Positions 54,366 to 63,223 are shown, counted from the first letter of the stretch. The stretch is 64,000 nucleotides of DNA from Mucilaginibacter jinjuensis (GCF_028596025.1 NZ_CP117167.1:868001-932000); one strand, 5' to 3'. Numbers and translations are program-made. The notes: generated by a model not told the origin, from the sequence alone.

Positions 54366-55038
54366 ACGTCATTGCGAGCGATAGCGAAGCAATCTCAGAC
54401 CGATTTGCAGTAGCTTTCATATTGTAGAAGCTATTATTAATGGGTTGTGCGTTTAATCAACGTCAGTCCCGCTCAATCGCCGCGGGTTGGCTTTTACTTT
54501 GGAGCGCCAAAGTAACCAAATCGCTCATCGGCAAAAGGCTTCTTTACGCACGAGGCCATGCCGCACAGTGTTCAGAACAACACAGGCCGGGATCTTTTGC
54601 CCGGCGGCTCACGCTCGCTCAATCCAGCCCTTCTGCAAAATCTCCAATGCCTCTTTCCGACGCACAAGGCCATCATTGTTCTGCTCGCTTTGGCCGAAGC
54701 TGTTTGCCGTTTAAAGGAGAAGCAAGAACCGAGAGTCAGGAAACAAGATAAAATGAGGAAAAGAAAGCCGTAGGACAATCAAAAGAAGCGGTGGCCCAGA
54801 CGCAAAAGCGTGGCCGTGTAGTGGACATGTGCGGTGGAGCTTTTTTGCGTCTTGATCTTTTGGTTACTTTTGGATCAAGCCAAAAGTAACAGCCAACCCG
54901 CGGCGATTGAGCGGGACTGACGTTGATTATTAGCAGAAACCATTCATAATAGTTTCTGCGTTATTTACTAACAGTGCTGATATGTCTGAGATTGCTTTCC
55001 CGAAGTAAATCCGGGACAGGCTGTACCTCGCAATGACG
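54366..55038. repeat. composite repeat: GTCATTGCGAG palindrome enclosing a 476-bp element
   Basis: This region fills most of the 706-bp gene-free gap. The outer arms (54366-54400 and about 54983-55038) are inverted copies of the GTCATTGCGAG...AGCAATCTCAGAC type, the right one with extra bases. Between them lies an element at 54454-54929 with terminal inverted repeats of about 47 bases (54454-54500 and 54883-54929, one mismatch) and an extra hairpin inside each end (ACTTTGG/CCAAAGT and GTTACTTTTGG/CCAAAAGTAAC). It has no transposase gene. A 104-codon frame in it is a by-product of the repeat. Confidence 0.88.
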
Positions 55039-55052
55039 TGCGGGAGTATCCT

Positions 55053-56429
55053 TTACGCAAACCGTCTCTTTAACAAATCAAAAAACTTCTCATTGGTAGC
55101 CGGTTTATCAGCCCAATGGTTTTTTTCTACGTAGTTAGTTTTTAAGAAACGTTCGGCATCGTCGAAGTTATTGAAGCGGTTCAGTATTTCGATGGCTTCG
55201 CTGTAGGCCAGGCTGTACCCGTTAAACAGATCGCGTACAAACAGCATCTTATCATTAAGCGAAATGGCCGATTTAAGATCTTTTATTGGCGCTGCAGATG
55301 TTACGGGCGTACCGGCATTCGCGGCTGCCTGGGCAGATAATCGTTCGTTAAGTGTTAACGGGCGTTCTGGCTCAACTACAGGTGCCGGTTCGGGAGTTGG
55401 TGCCGGTGTATAATTAAGCTGGAAGGTTGGGATAGGAGCAGGTTCGGGCTGAGGTGTAAATACAGGAGGCTCAGGGCTTGGCTCTGGCGTAATGGTTGCA
55501 GCCATAGCTTCGGCAACGGTTGGTTGCCCTGGTTCTTCCTCTTTATGGTAGCTCGCGTTGATAGATCCGGCTTCATCCTCATCATTTGATGCCCATGCTT
55601 CGGCTTCATCAAGCGTTAGCTCATGGCGAATAGTTTCGGGTTCGGTAGTTCTCATAAATGAGAATGTATCGTGGCCGGTATCCGGTTTAATATCTATTTC
55701 AGGAGCAGGTCCGTCTGCTATTTCTATTGGTTGTTCAACGGGTTCAAAAGAAGGGGTGAGTGTTTCTTCCAGATGTTCTTCGGTTTCAATAACCTCTTCT
55801 GTTTCCTCATCAATAACTGGCTGGGCGGTTTCTTCTTTAGTTTCCTCCGGCTGATATTGAAACTGGTTTGAAGTATACTCGTCGGCATCTTCCTGCGGCT
55901 GTTCCGCAGTTTCAAAATCGAAATGAAAACCACCACCCGGTTCAGGTGCTGCTTCAGGTTCAGCTTCTTTTTCGGTGTGGGTTTCAGGCGTTTCTACATG
56001 GAAATATTCTTGCAACGTGGGGTCTTCTTCTTCAGGAGTTTCATCGGCATAAGAAGCAGGCAGTTCAATTACCTCTTCTTGCTCGTTTACTTCCTGCTCA
56101 GGTATTTCTTCCACAAAAGCAACGGAAGGTTCAACTATAGTTTCTGGTTCATTAAAACTAATGGTTGGTTCTTCAATAACTTTCGGTTCAAATGTTTGTG
56201 CAACTGGTATACTTGCAGGCGCTTGCTCATGTGCGGGTAAGCTTTTTACGAGGGTAGCATTCAGCTTGCGTAATACCTCGAGATGGTCTGACAAGAAATT
56301 GGCATTGGCAGCAAAAAGTTCGAGCTCAAGGTCGTCTATGCTATCACCCTGTGTTTTAAGGTATTCGTATTGCTCGTTTAATTCCTGTAAAATATTGCCT
56401 ATTTTTTTAAATACGTCCTGTTGCCTCAT
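55053..56429 (-). CDS. acidic low-complexity protein with helical ends
   Basis: The 458-residue protein has a helical N-terminus (1-70, LQELNEQYEYLKTQ), a long middle rich in Glu, Pro and Thr (about 75-345), and a conserved helical C-terminus (about 355-458, LNERLSAQAA, then DLKSAISLNDKMLFVRDLFNGYSLAYSEAIEILN). The end region is common in Bacteroidota proteins without known function. There is no signal peptide. It is divergent from tdk with 74 bp between; the middle is probably disordered and bridges the two end domains. Confidence 0.75.
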   Translation of the reverse strand: MRQQDVFKKIGNILQELNEQYEYLKTQGDSIDDLELELFAANANFLSDHLEVLRKLNATLVKSLPAHEQAPASIPVAQTFEPKVIEEPTISFNEPETIVEPSVAFVEEIPEQEVNEQEEVIELPASYADETPEEEDPTLQEYFHVETPETHTEKEAEPEAAPEPGGGFHFDFETAEQPQEDADEYTSNQFQYQPEETKEETAQPVIDEETEEVIETEEHLEETLTPSFEPVEQPIEIADGPAPEIDIKPDTGHDTFSFMRTTEPETIRHELTLDEAEAWASNDEDEAGSINASYHKEEEPGQPTVAEAMAATITPEPSPEPPVFTPQPEPAPIPTFQLNYTPAPTPEPAPVVEPERPLTLNERLSAQAAANAGTPVTSAAPIKDLKSAISLNDKMLFVRDLFNGYSLAYSEAIEILNRFNNFDDAERFLKTNYVEKNHWADKPATNEKFFDLLKRRFA

Positions 56430-56503
56430 TGGTGTTATGTTAGGAAAATGCTATCCAAAAATAGGATTTAATTCTGATATTAGCAGGCTGTAAAAAGTTA
56501 TAC

Positions 56504-57085
56504 ATGCTGTTCAGTGAAGATGTTTTTAGAAGAAAAAGTGAGCTCGGCGGAAGCATAGAGGTTATCTGCGGGTCTATGTTTTCGGGTAAGACCGAGGAAC
56601 TGATCAGGCGTTTAAAACGTGCGCAGATTGCAAAGCTTAAGGTAGAGATATTTAAGCCCAAAACCGATGTGCGGTATGATGAAACCAACGTGGTATCGCA
56701 TAATCAGAATATGATCCCCTCTATCCCGGTAGATCATTCATCTGTTTTATTACTGATGGTTACTGATGATGTTGACGTAATTGGTGTTGACGAAGCCCAG
56801 TTTTTCGACGATGAATTACCGAACGTGTGTAACGTACTGGCCAACCGTGGTATCCGCGTTATTGTAGCCGGGTTGGATATGGATTTTAAAGGCAATCCCT
56901 TTGGCCCAATGCCCGCTATTATGGCCATGGCCGAGTCTGTTACCAAGGTGTATGCCGTGTGTGTACAATGCGGTAGCCCTGCTCTGTACTCATATCGTTT
57001 AGTGCCTGATGGAGCCCGTGTATTACTTGGCGAAAAAGAAAGCTACGAGCCGCGTTGCCGTGCCTGCTTTAATGCCGCTAAGTAA
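56504..57085 (+). CDS. tdk: thymidine kinase
   Basis: The 193-residue type II thymidine kinase phosphorylates thymidine with ATP in nucleotide salvage. The P-loop is [10 protein letters not shown] (near 23-32) and the general-base region is GVDEAQFFD. Two CxxC pairs for zinc appear in CVQCGSPA and CRACF near the C-terminus. Length is normal. It is divergent from the acidic protein gene. Confidence 0.96.
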   Translation: MLFSEDVFRRKSELGGSIEVICGSMFSGKTEELIRRLKRAQIAKLKVEIFKPKTDVRYDETNVVSHNQNMIPSIPVDHSSVLLLMVTDDVDVIGVDEAQFFDDELPNVCNVLANRGIRVIVAGLDMDFKGNPFGPMPAIMAMAESVTKVYAVCVQCGSPALYSYRLVPDGARVLLGEKESYEPRCRACFNAAK

Positions 57086-57190
57086 AGCCATTTCAATTTC
57101 ATAAAATTTAGTAAAGCTGCTTTGTAATACCGGTTTGCGAACAAATTTGCAAGCCGTGGTGTTATATTATTACAATTTAATACCCAAATT

Positions 57191-57484
57191 ATGAGCAGCG
57201 TGAAGGTGATAAATGTTTGGCAATGTACGCCAGATACCGAAGAGACATTTGAACAGGAATTAAAAAGGTTGGTTGATACTTCTGTAACCGAAGATGGTTG
57301 CATTTCATACGAAATCTATCAACCAAAAGACCAACCCAACGAATATGTGATGATAGAAGAGTGGCAGACTGAAGATGCGCTCGATCTGCACCAAAACTCG
57401 GCGCATTACAAACATTTTGTACGCATAGCCCCGGTTTTGCAAAATAAACCTGCCGAAATTAAGCAGCTGGTGAGGCTGGTTTAG
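57191..57484 (+). CDS. antibiotic biosynthesis monooxygenase-like protein
   Basis: The 97-residue protein has the ABM-type dimeric alpha/beta barrel pattern: an initial strand (VKVINVWQC), the sentence DTSVTEDGCISYEIYQ, and YVMIEEWQTEDALDLHQNSAHYKHF. Such proteins (YgiN-like) oxidise quinols or act in stress; no cofactor is needed. Substrate unknown. It stands between tdk and a response regulator on the same strand. Confidence 0.85.
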   Translation: MSSVKVINVWQCTPDTEETFEQELKRLVDTSVTEDGCISYEIYQPKDQPNEYVMIEEWQTEDALDLHQNSAHYKHFVRIAPVLQNKPAEIKQLVRLV

Positions 57485-57609
57485 GTTGCTATAAATAATT
57501 TTTATACAGACTAAAACAAAATAGCCATATCTGGTTGTTATCAAAATGTACTGTTACGCCGTATTAAGGCAATAAACAGTTTTATTGATGCCATAATAAG
57601 ATCAGCGCC

Positions 57610-57978
57610 ATGCCTAAAAAGATACTCGTTATTGAAGATGATAAAGATATAAGGGATACTATTACCTATGCTTTACAGGCCGAAGGGTATGAAGTTATTT
57701 CATCCGAAAATGCCAAGATCTTAAAAACTATTAACGAGATAAAGCCCGATCTGCTTTTACTGGATAACTGGCTTACCGACTGGAAAAGTGATGCCAATGG
57801 GCAACAACTGAGCAAAGAGCTGAAAACAAATGCTGCTACCAGCCATATTCCTATCCTGATTATATCGGCAGTGAGCAATATTAAAGAAATTGCCGAAGCC
57901 GGCCTGGCTGATGGTTATCTTAAAAAACCATTTGAATTGGACGATTTGAACGCGTTGGTAAAAAAGTTTATCAAGTAA
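57610..57978 (+). CDS. single-domain response regulator
   Basis: The 122-residue protein is a receiver domain only. The acidic pocket is E9-D10-D11, the phospho-acceptor is D52 in LLLDNWL, the switch serine is in LIISAVS, and the lysine is in YLKKPF. It has no output domain and would relay phosphate or bind a partner, as CheY-like proteins do. No kinase is adjacent, so its partner is unknown; orphan kinases elsewhere in the window (TPR kinase) are possible donors. Confidence 0.9.
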   Translation: MPKKILVIEDDKDIRDTITYALQAEGYEVISSENAKILKTINEIKPDLLLLDNWLTDWKSDANGQQLSKELKTNAATSHIPILIISAVSNIKEIAEAGLADGYLKKPFELDDLNALVKKFIK

Positions 57979-58045
57979 ACTATTCGGGCATTTGTAAGTC
58001 CATACACTAAGACTTATATTCGTTAACCAATTATTATAAAACCCA

Positions 58046-58483
58046 ATGACGAAGAAATTTACTTTAAGCATAACCATGCTTTTATTTTTTGTGCTATCTG
58101 TAAGTGCGCAAAAAGCAGATGCTATTATTGGCAAATGGCTCAATCCATCGGGCGAAGGCCAGGTAGAGATCTACAAAAAAGGCGATAAATATTTCGGCAA
58201 GCTGGCCTGGATCAAGTTTCCTAATGATGCTAACGGTAAGCCAAAAACAGACGTTAAAAATCCAGACGAAGCACTAAGAACACGCCCCGAATTAGGTTTG
58301 GAGCTTTTAAAAGATTTCACTTTTAACGGCGAAGATGTTTACGAAGGCGGCACCATCTACGACCCTAAAAGCGGCAAAACTTACAGCTGCAAAATGACTA
58401 TCAACGGTAAAAAACTGAAAATTAGAGGCTATGTAGGTATCTCGCTTTTCGGCCGTACCGAAGAGTGGACCCGGGTGGAATAA
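58046..58483 (+). CDS. DUF2147 secreted protein
   Basis: The 145-residue precursor has a signal peptide ending SVSAQ. The DUF2147 pattern is clear: IIGKWLNPSGEGQVEIYK, PDEALRTRPELGLELLKDF, YEGGTIYDPKSGKTYSC and LKIRGYVGISLFGRTEEWTR. The family is exported and widespread, with lipocalin-like fold and no firm function. It stands alone, with a palindromic repeat following. Confidence 0.9.
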   Translation: MTKKFTLSITMLLFFVLSVSAQKADAIIGKWLNPSGEGQVEIYKKGDKYFGKLAWIKFPNDANGKPKTDVKNPDEALRTRPELGLELLKDFTFNGEDVYEGGTIYDPKSGKTYSCKMTINGKKLKIRGYVGISLFGRTEEWTRVE

Positions 58484-58487
58484 CATT

Positions 58488-58602
58488 ATGGATGTGCGGT
58501 GTGCAGATGTGCAAATGAAAAATCAAAGCACATTGTAAACATCGCATATATGTCGGTATCATTTACACATCTGCACATCTGCATATTCGCACATCCACAT
58601 AT
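58488..58602. repeat. palindromic repeat of GCAGATGTGC words
   Basis: Left part 58488-58518 and right part 58559-58602 are inverted copies with gaps, built of GATGTGCG and GCAGATGTGC words. It lies downstream of the DUF2147 gene and looks like the other post-stop repeats. It is separate in sequence from the GTCATTGCGAG type. Confidence 0.7.
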
Positions 58603-58685
58603 TCACTTCTATGATAATTTGTTGATTTAAAGTGTCATGTAAACATTTTTAGATAAAAATGTTTTTAGAATAATTCTTAATTATA

Positions 58686-58693
58686 TATGTTTG
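58686..58693 (+). promoter_or_regulatory. candidate -7 box of the barrel/haloperoxidase operon
   Basis: TATGTTTG matches TAnnTTTG exactly, 52 bases before the start codon at 58745. A second partial match (GTATTTG) follows near 58703. Confidence 0.45.
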
Positions 58694-58744
58694 TATTGTA
58701 ACGTATTTGTTGCGACAGGTACTACCCAATTATAAACAAACTAT

Positions 58745-59692
58745 ATGATTAAACCTTTACTTGTACAAACAGGCAAGTACTTTATTGCTTTAACTTTTCT
58801 GCTGGCTTTTGCCAAACAAGCCTCGGCCCAAACAGATGCAGACGCGATAATGATCCCCAAAAACTACTTTTGTGCCGGCGCCATGTACGGGCACAGCGAC
58901 TGGGATCATTACTGGGAAGGTGACTTTAAACGTACCAACGGCAACTTAGGTCATGTAAGTACCCAAATGGGTAGCATAATGGCCAATTATGGTGTTACCG
59001 ACAAATTTAACATCCTCGTTAACCTGCCTTATGTGGCTACCCATGCTTCGGCAGGTACACTGGCAGGGCAACATGGCTTGCAGGATGCCTCTCTCTTTTT
59101 AAAATACATGCCTTTTGAAATACCTGTTGGTAAAGGCGTGATCTCACTTTACGGCATCGCAGGCGTATCAATACCGGCAAGTAATTACCAGGCCGATTTT
59201 TTACCCATGTCAATAGGTGCGCACAGTAGAAATACGATGGCCCGTTTCCTGGTAGATTATCAGCGGAGTAATTTCTTTACCACGGCATCTGCAGAGTATA
59301 TCTATCGAAGCAACATCACTATTGACCGTACAGCGTATTATACTACAGAAGAGCACTATACCAACCAGGTTGACCTGCCGAATGTGATGATATACAACGG
59401 CCGTATGGGCTACCGCAGTGAAAGCTGGATTGCAGAGGCCGTTGCTGAAAACTATACCAGTTTAGCCGGCTTCGATATCCGTAAAAACGATATGCCTTTC
59501 CCAAGCAATAAAATGAACTGGACCAGCCTGGGCGTAAATTTTAAATACACCTTCAGCAAACCATCTGGTCTCGAACTGACAGCAGGCGGCGATCGCGTAA
59601 TTAGCGGACGCAACGTTGGCCAAAGCACTACTTTTCATGGCGGCATTTATTACCTGTTCAGCATTAAAAAACAAAAGAAAGAGAAAAAATAA
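58745..59692 (+). CDS. outer-membrane beta-barrel, transporter-like (MetA-pathway type)
   Basis: The 315-residue precursor has a signal peptide ending QASAQ. The rest has alternating strands rich in aromatic and polar residues (NYFCAGAMYGHSDWDHYW, NILVNLPYVATHA, GVISLYGIAGVSIPASN, and the end GGIYYLFSIKK), as in PF13557-type barrels annotated as phenol-degradation outer-membrane proteins. It probably forms a channel for a hydrophobic compound. It starts an operon with the haloperoxidase-like gene 27 bases downstream. Confidence 0.72.
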   Translation: MIKPLLVQTGKYFIALTFLLAFAKQASAQTDADAIMIPKNYFCAGAMYGHSDWDHYWEGDFKRTNGNLGHVSTQMGSIMANYGVTDKFNILVNLPYVATHASAGTLAGQHGLQDASLFLKYMPFEIPVGKGVISLYGIAGVSIPASNYQADFLPMSIGAHSRNTMARFLVDYQRSNFFTTASAEYIYRSNITIDRTAYYTTEEHYTNQVDLPNVMIYNGRMGYRSESWIAEAVAENYTSLAGFDIRKNDMPFPSNKMNWTSLGVNFKYTFSKPSGLELTAGGDRVISGRNVGQSTTFHGGIYYLFSIKKQKKEKK

Positions 59693-59719
59693 CCTTTGCA
59701 GGTTTTTTAGGATAGCGAT

Positions 59720-61273
59720 ATGAAGAAGAATTTTTACTACTTATTACCTGTACTGGCGGTTGCGGTTGCAACTCTATCGTCATGCAATAAAACTATAGTG
59801 GAACGTAATAGTCAGTTCCAGGCACTTTCACCATCAAAGCTCGACTTGAATGCGGATACCTGGAAACCGGTGTTGTTAACCAGTGTTACCCAATTCCCGG
59901 TTGCTGCGCCCGATGCCATCAGCTCACCTGCTTACCAGGCTGATCTGAATGAGATCAAAGCTTATCAGCGTGGTATCACTGATGACCAGAAAGCACTAAT
60001 TGCCTACTGGAGTGCAGGTGCCGTATTGCGTTGGAATGAGATACTGCGCGACCTGGTTGCCAAGCACAACTTACCGCCTTACCAAAATGATGACGGTACT
60101 TACCCGGCACCAAGTTCGGCCAATCCGTTTGCTTATCCACAGTTTCCGTTCTCTAATCCACCTTATGCGGCACGTGCTTATGCTTACGTAAGCGCGGTGC
60201 AATATGATGCATTGCTTGCAGCCTGGCACTATAAAAATGTATACAACAGGCCTGCGCCGTATAAAAACGATGCTTCAATACAGGCATTAGTGCCAAAATC
60301 AGACCTGCCATCGTACCCGAGCGAGGATGCCGTGGTATCAGGCTCGGCTGTTGAAATGTTGAAATTACTTTTCCCTACCGAGATTGCTTATATCGAACAA
60401 CAGGAAGCTAACCAGAAGTTATACCGTATGATTGCCGGTGCCAACACCCGTGCCGAGTGGGATGCTGGCGAGGCTTTAGGTAAACAAGTTGCAGGGGTAT
60501 TTGCTGCACGTGCAAGAACGGACGGTACCGGTGCTGCCATTGGTACACCCGCATACTGGCAACAACTGGAAACCCAAACCGCTGCCACCGGCGAAACCCC
60601 TTGGATTAGTTTAGAGTATCCAAAACGCCCGCCAATGCTGCCGTTGTTTGGTAAGGTGCTGCCATTCTTATTCCCGGCGTCTACCGTGCCAACATTGCGC
60701 CCGTCTCCGCCGCCATCAACCAATTCAGAACAGTTTAAGAAAGAAACTGCCGAAGTATTATCATACAGCAAGAACCCCACCCGCGATAACGAAGCTATCG
60801 TAGCCTTCTGGGCCGATGGTGCAGGCACTTATGCGCCTCCGGGCCATTGGGATGCCATCGCTGCCGAAGAATTTGTGAAAGAAAATTATAGCGAAGTACG
60901 CTGGGCGCGTAATATGGCTTTGTTAAACATGGCCGAAATGGATGCTGCCATTGTGTGTTGGGATGCCAAATACTTTTACTTTAACCCACGTCCGTCGCAA
61001 ACAGATGGTAGTATTAAAACATTAACGGGGATACCCAACTTCCCGTCATACACATCGGGCCACTCTAATTTTAGTGGCGCAGCTGCAACATTGTTAACTT
61101 ATTTGCTGCCCAACAGGGGCACCAAGTTTACAGATATGGCGCAACAGGCTGCCATGTCGCGCTTGTACGGTGCCATACATTACCGTACCGATTGCGAGGT
61201 AGGCCTGGTTACCGGCAAAGCAGTTGGTAATTATGCCGTTCAGCGCGCCAAAACAGATGGGGCCGATCAATAG
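59720..61273 (+). CDS. vanadium haloperoxidase/PAP2-like lipoprotein
   Basis: The 517-residue precursor has a lipoprotein signal (helix then LSSC at about 23-26). The C-terminal part holds the PAP2/vanadium haloperoxidase active site: RPS in FNPRPSQTDG, the phosphate/vanadate loop FPSYTSGH, and SRLYGAIHYRTDCEVG with arginine and histidine. Members either oxidise halides with hydrogen peroxide or act as acid phosphatases; the sequence alone does not decide. It follows the barrel gene closely and is probably exported to the outer membrane. Confidence 0.82.
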   Translation: MKKNFYYLLPVLAVAVATLSSCNKTIVERNSQFQALSPSKLDLNADTWKPVLLTSVTQFPVAAPDAISSPAYQADLNEIKAYQRGITDDQKALIAYWSAGAVLRWNEILRDLVAKHNLPPYQNDDGTYPAPSSANPFAYPQFPFSNPPYAARAYAYVSAVQYDALLAAWHYKNVYNRPAPYKNDASIQALVPKSDLPSYPSEDAVVSGSAVEMLKLLFPTEIAYIEQQEANQKLYRMIAGANTRAEWDAGEALGKQVAGVFAARARTDGTGAAIGTPAYWQQLETQTAATGETPWISLEYPKRPPMLPLFGKVLPFLFPASTVPTLRPSPPPSTNSEQFKKETAEVLSYSKNPTRDNEAIVAFWADGAGTYAPPGHWDAIAAEEFVKENYSEVRWARNMALLNMAEMDAAIVCWDAKYFYFNPRPSQTDGSIKTLTGIPNFPSYTSGHSNFSGAAATLLTYLLPNRGTKFTDMAQQAAMSRLYGAIHYRTDCEVGLVTGKAVGNYAVQRAKTDGADQ

Positions 61274-61316
61274 GTTTTACTCATCGATAGCTATCGGGCA
61301 AATTATAAATCTTAGA

Positions 61317-61345
61317 AGCCGCAAGCATTTGCTTGCGACTTTTTT
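61317..61345 (+). terminator. terminator after the haloperoxidase-like gene
   Basis: An imperfect 12-bp stem (61315-61326 with 61329-61340) is followed by six T. It ends the barrel/haloperoxidase operon. A small perfect palindrome CGATAGCTATCG lies at 61285-61296. Confidence 0.75.
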
Positions 61346-61410
61346 ATGCCTTAAAGTATCGCCATGAAATAAATTGATTGTAGATTAGAGAACCAACATT
61401 TAATTACCGC

Positions 61411-62439
61411 ATGAATCCCGCTCTAAAATACGCCGCTATATTGATTACTGTGATTTTAACAGCCAATACTTCCAGCGCACAAGGCATTAAAATACTGGAA
61501 CAAACACAGTCCACAAGCGTCAGAGGCTTGTCAGTAGTTAACGATAAGGTAGCCTGGGTGAGTGGGAGCAAAGGCTATATAGGTTTAACTGTTGATGGCG
61601 GCACAACCTGGCAGTGGCAACAGGTAAAGGGTTTTGAGCAAAGTGATTTTAGGGATATAGAAGCATTTTCTGATCAAAAGGCGGTAATTATGAGTTCGGG
61701 TATACCGGCATTGATTATGACTACTGCAAACGGCGGGAAAAGCTGGCAGGTAAATTATCGAAATGATGATAAGGCTTACTTTTTAGATGCCATGGCTTTT
61801 GCTGATGACAAACATGGCTACACGCTCGGCGACCCTATTAACGGAAAGTTTGTGCTACTGGAGACTAAAGATGGTGGGCATAACTGGAAGTCTATGGCCA
61901 ATGCCCCGGCAGCTTTACCCAATGAAGCTTGCTTCGCTGCCAGCGGTACTTGCATTGCAGCCGATAAAAACACACTGCAAATTGTTACCGGCGGAAGTGT
62001 TAGCCGCTTATTAAGCTGGGATAATAAAGACTGGGTATATCAAGCCCTACCGATATTGCATGGCAAGGAATCGCAAGGGGCTTTTTCATTTGCAGGTGAG
62101 AGTAGCACAATGGTTTTTGTGGGAGGCGATTATCAAGATAATCACCGTGCAGATTCGGTAGCTTATGTGGCAAATTTTTGTTGCGATGTGACAAAAGCAG
62201 GCTTTCCACAGCGGTCGCCTGCTGGTTTTCAGTCGTGTGTAAACTGGTTGGGCGGTAGTAATTTCATATCAACCGGCACCTCCGGCACCAACCTTTCAAC
62301 TGATGGTGGTAACACCTGGGCCCGCATAAACGATGAAAGTTTTAATGTTTGCCAACAAGCGAAGCACGGTAAATTGGTATTGTTGGCAGGCGATAAGGGT
62401 AAAATAGCATTGTACGAACCGTATTTGCCTCATAATTAG
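61411..62439 (+). CDS. YCF48/BNR-repeat secreted protein
   Basis: The 342-residue precursor has a signal peptide ending TSSAQ. It consists of beta-propeller repeats with the recurring motif (D/N)GGxTW: VDGGTTWQW, ANGGKSWQV, KDGGHNWKS and TDGGNTWAR. Such YCF48-like or sialidase-like propellers bind other proteins or glycans; YCF48 itself helps assemble photosystem II in plastids, which does not apply here. Function in this organism is unknown. It has its own start after the upstream terminator. Confidence 0.82.
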   Translation: MNPALKYAAILITVILTANTSSAQGIKILEQTQSTSVRGLSVVNDKVAWVSGSKGYIGLTVDGGTTWQWQQVKGFEQSDFRDIEAFSDQKAVIMSSGIPALIMTTANGGKSWQVNYRNDDKAYFLDAMAFADDKHGYTLGDPINGKFVLLETKDGGHNWKSMANAPAALPNEACFAASGTCIAADKNTLQIVTGGSVSRLLSWDNKDWVYQALPILHGKESQGAFSFAGESSTMVFVGGDYQDNHRADSVAYVANFCCDVTKAGFPQRSPAGFQSCVNWLGGSNFISTGTSGTNLSTDGGNTWARINDESFNVCQQAKHGKLVLLAGDKGKIALYEPYLPHN

Positions 62440-62476
62440 CAATTAATAAAAACTTTAAAATATTTGCAAATTTAGC

Positions 62477-62507
62477 TTGCAGGAAAAACTCAATAATCCT
62501 ATATTTG
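62477..62507 (+). promoter_or_regulatory. promoter of the tRNA-Lys gene
   Basis: TTG at 62477-62479 and TATATTTG at 62500-62507 are 20 bases apart, matching the -33/-7 layout of Bacteroidota promoters. The tRNA starts 26 bases after the -7 box. Confidence 0.7.
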
Positions 62508-62532
62508 CACCACTTTAACGGAAACGTTAAAT

Positions 62533-62605
62533 GATTCCGTAGCTCAGCTGGTAGAGCATTACACTTTTAATGTAGTGGTCCTGGGTTCGAATCCCAGCGG
62601 GATCA
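62533..62605 (+). tRNA. tRNA-Lys (anticodon TTT)
   Basis: The 73-base gene folds into a full cloverleaf: acceptor stem 62533-62539 with 62598-62604, D arm GCTC/GAGC, anticodon stem TTACA/TGTAG with loop CTTTTAA (anticodon TTT at 62566-62568), and T arm with GGTTCGAATCC. The discriminator is A at 62605. CCA is not encoded. Confidence 0.97.
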
Positions 62606-62608
62606 CAG

Positions 62609-62635
62609 AAAGCCTCTCAGAAATGAGGGGCTTTT
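62609..62635 (+). terminator. tRNA-Lys terminator
   Basis: A 10-bp stem (62610-62619 with 62624-62633, one G-T pair) has a 4-base loop and a short T run. The stem sequence is the same as that of the terminator at 31925-31947. Confidence 0.8.
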
Positions 62636-62659
62636 GTCGTTTTAAAAATTAGCTGATGC

Positions 62660-63223
62660 TTAATTTTCAGTCTTTATAATAAAGGCAACTATATCATTTG
62701 GCACCCAATTTCTGAGTTCATCTATCTCAGAATCATCTTTACATTCAATTAAAAGACCGGTATTTATTCTGCCAGAATGTGGCTTTACTACACTTTCTAT
62801 ACTAATAATTTTTCTGTATCTAATTGTTTCAAATGCAACAATTTCAATTTGGTCACCTGTAGAAACAAGTCCATCAGTTATATATCCGGCCAATACGAGC
62901 CCTCTCCCGGTAATTTTAAAGGTATCGGCAATTATATATTTCGCTGTCGGCTGATGTGTGGTATTGATAATGTATGCTTTAGCAACAGATTCTGCTTTTT
63001 CTCTTGCCGCCTCCCCGCTAAAAAAGTTTTCTTTATACTCGTTTGAATAGTCAATTGTTATTTCATTCCGCATCATATCATAAACAGCCCACCACCACTG
63101 ATCTTCATCCATCCACTCGGCTCTAAGCATTAATCCAGCCCATATTGCGGTACAATCATCCAAAAGATCGCCGGTCCATACAATGGTCTCAAGCGCTAAA
63201 GCCTTTCTTAACTCACTATTCAT
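62660..63223 (-). CDS. hypothetical protein with EF-Tu-domain-2-like C-terminus
   Basis: The 187-residue protein has an unrecognised helical N-terminal half (1-90) with many Trp and acidic residues (WMDEDQWWWAVYDMM). The C-terminal half (about 95-187) follows the beta-barrel pattern of translation factor domain 2: FKITGRGLVLAGYITDGLVSTGDQIEI and later GRINTGLLIECKD. There is no GTPase domain. Similar stand-alone proteins are found in contact-dependent or bacterial immunity neighbourhoods in some Bacteroidota, but I cannot assign a role. AT-rich, convergent with the tRNA. Confidence 0.6.
   Translation of the reverse strand: MNSELRKALALETIVWTGDLLDDCTAIWAGLMLRAEWMDEDQWWWAVYDMMRNEITIDYSNEYKENFFSGEAAREKAESVAKAYIINTTHQPTAKYIIADTFKITGRGLVLAGYITDGLVSTGDQIEIVAFETIRYRKIISIESVVKPHSGRINTGLLIECKDDSEIDELRNWVPNDIVAFIIKTEN

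Noticed and set aside
54440..54751. Overlapping frames of 70-104 codons in the 54.4-54.8 kb gap
   Set aside because: They lie inside the 476-bp inverted-repeat element, in several frames at once, with no start signal and an amino-acid mix typical of non-coding DNA. I treat them as by-products of the repeat.
62660..63223. tRNA-associated integrative element next to tRNA-Lys
   Set aside because: There is no integrase gene and no repeat of the tRNA 3' end downstream in the window.
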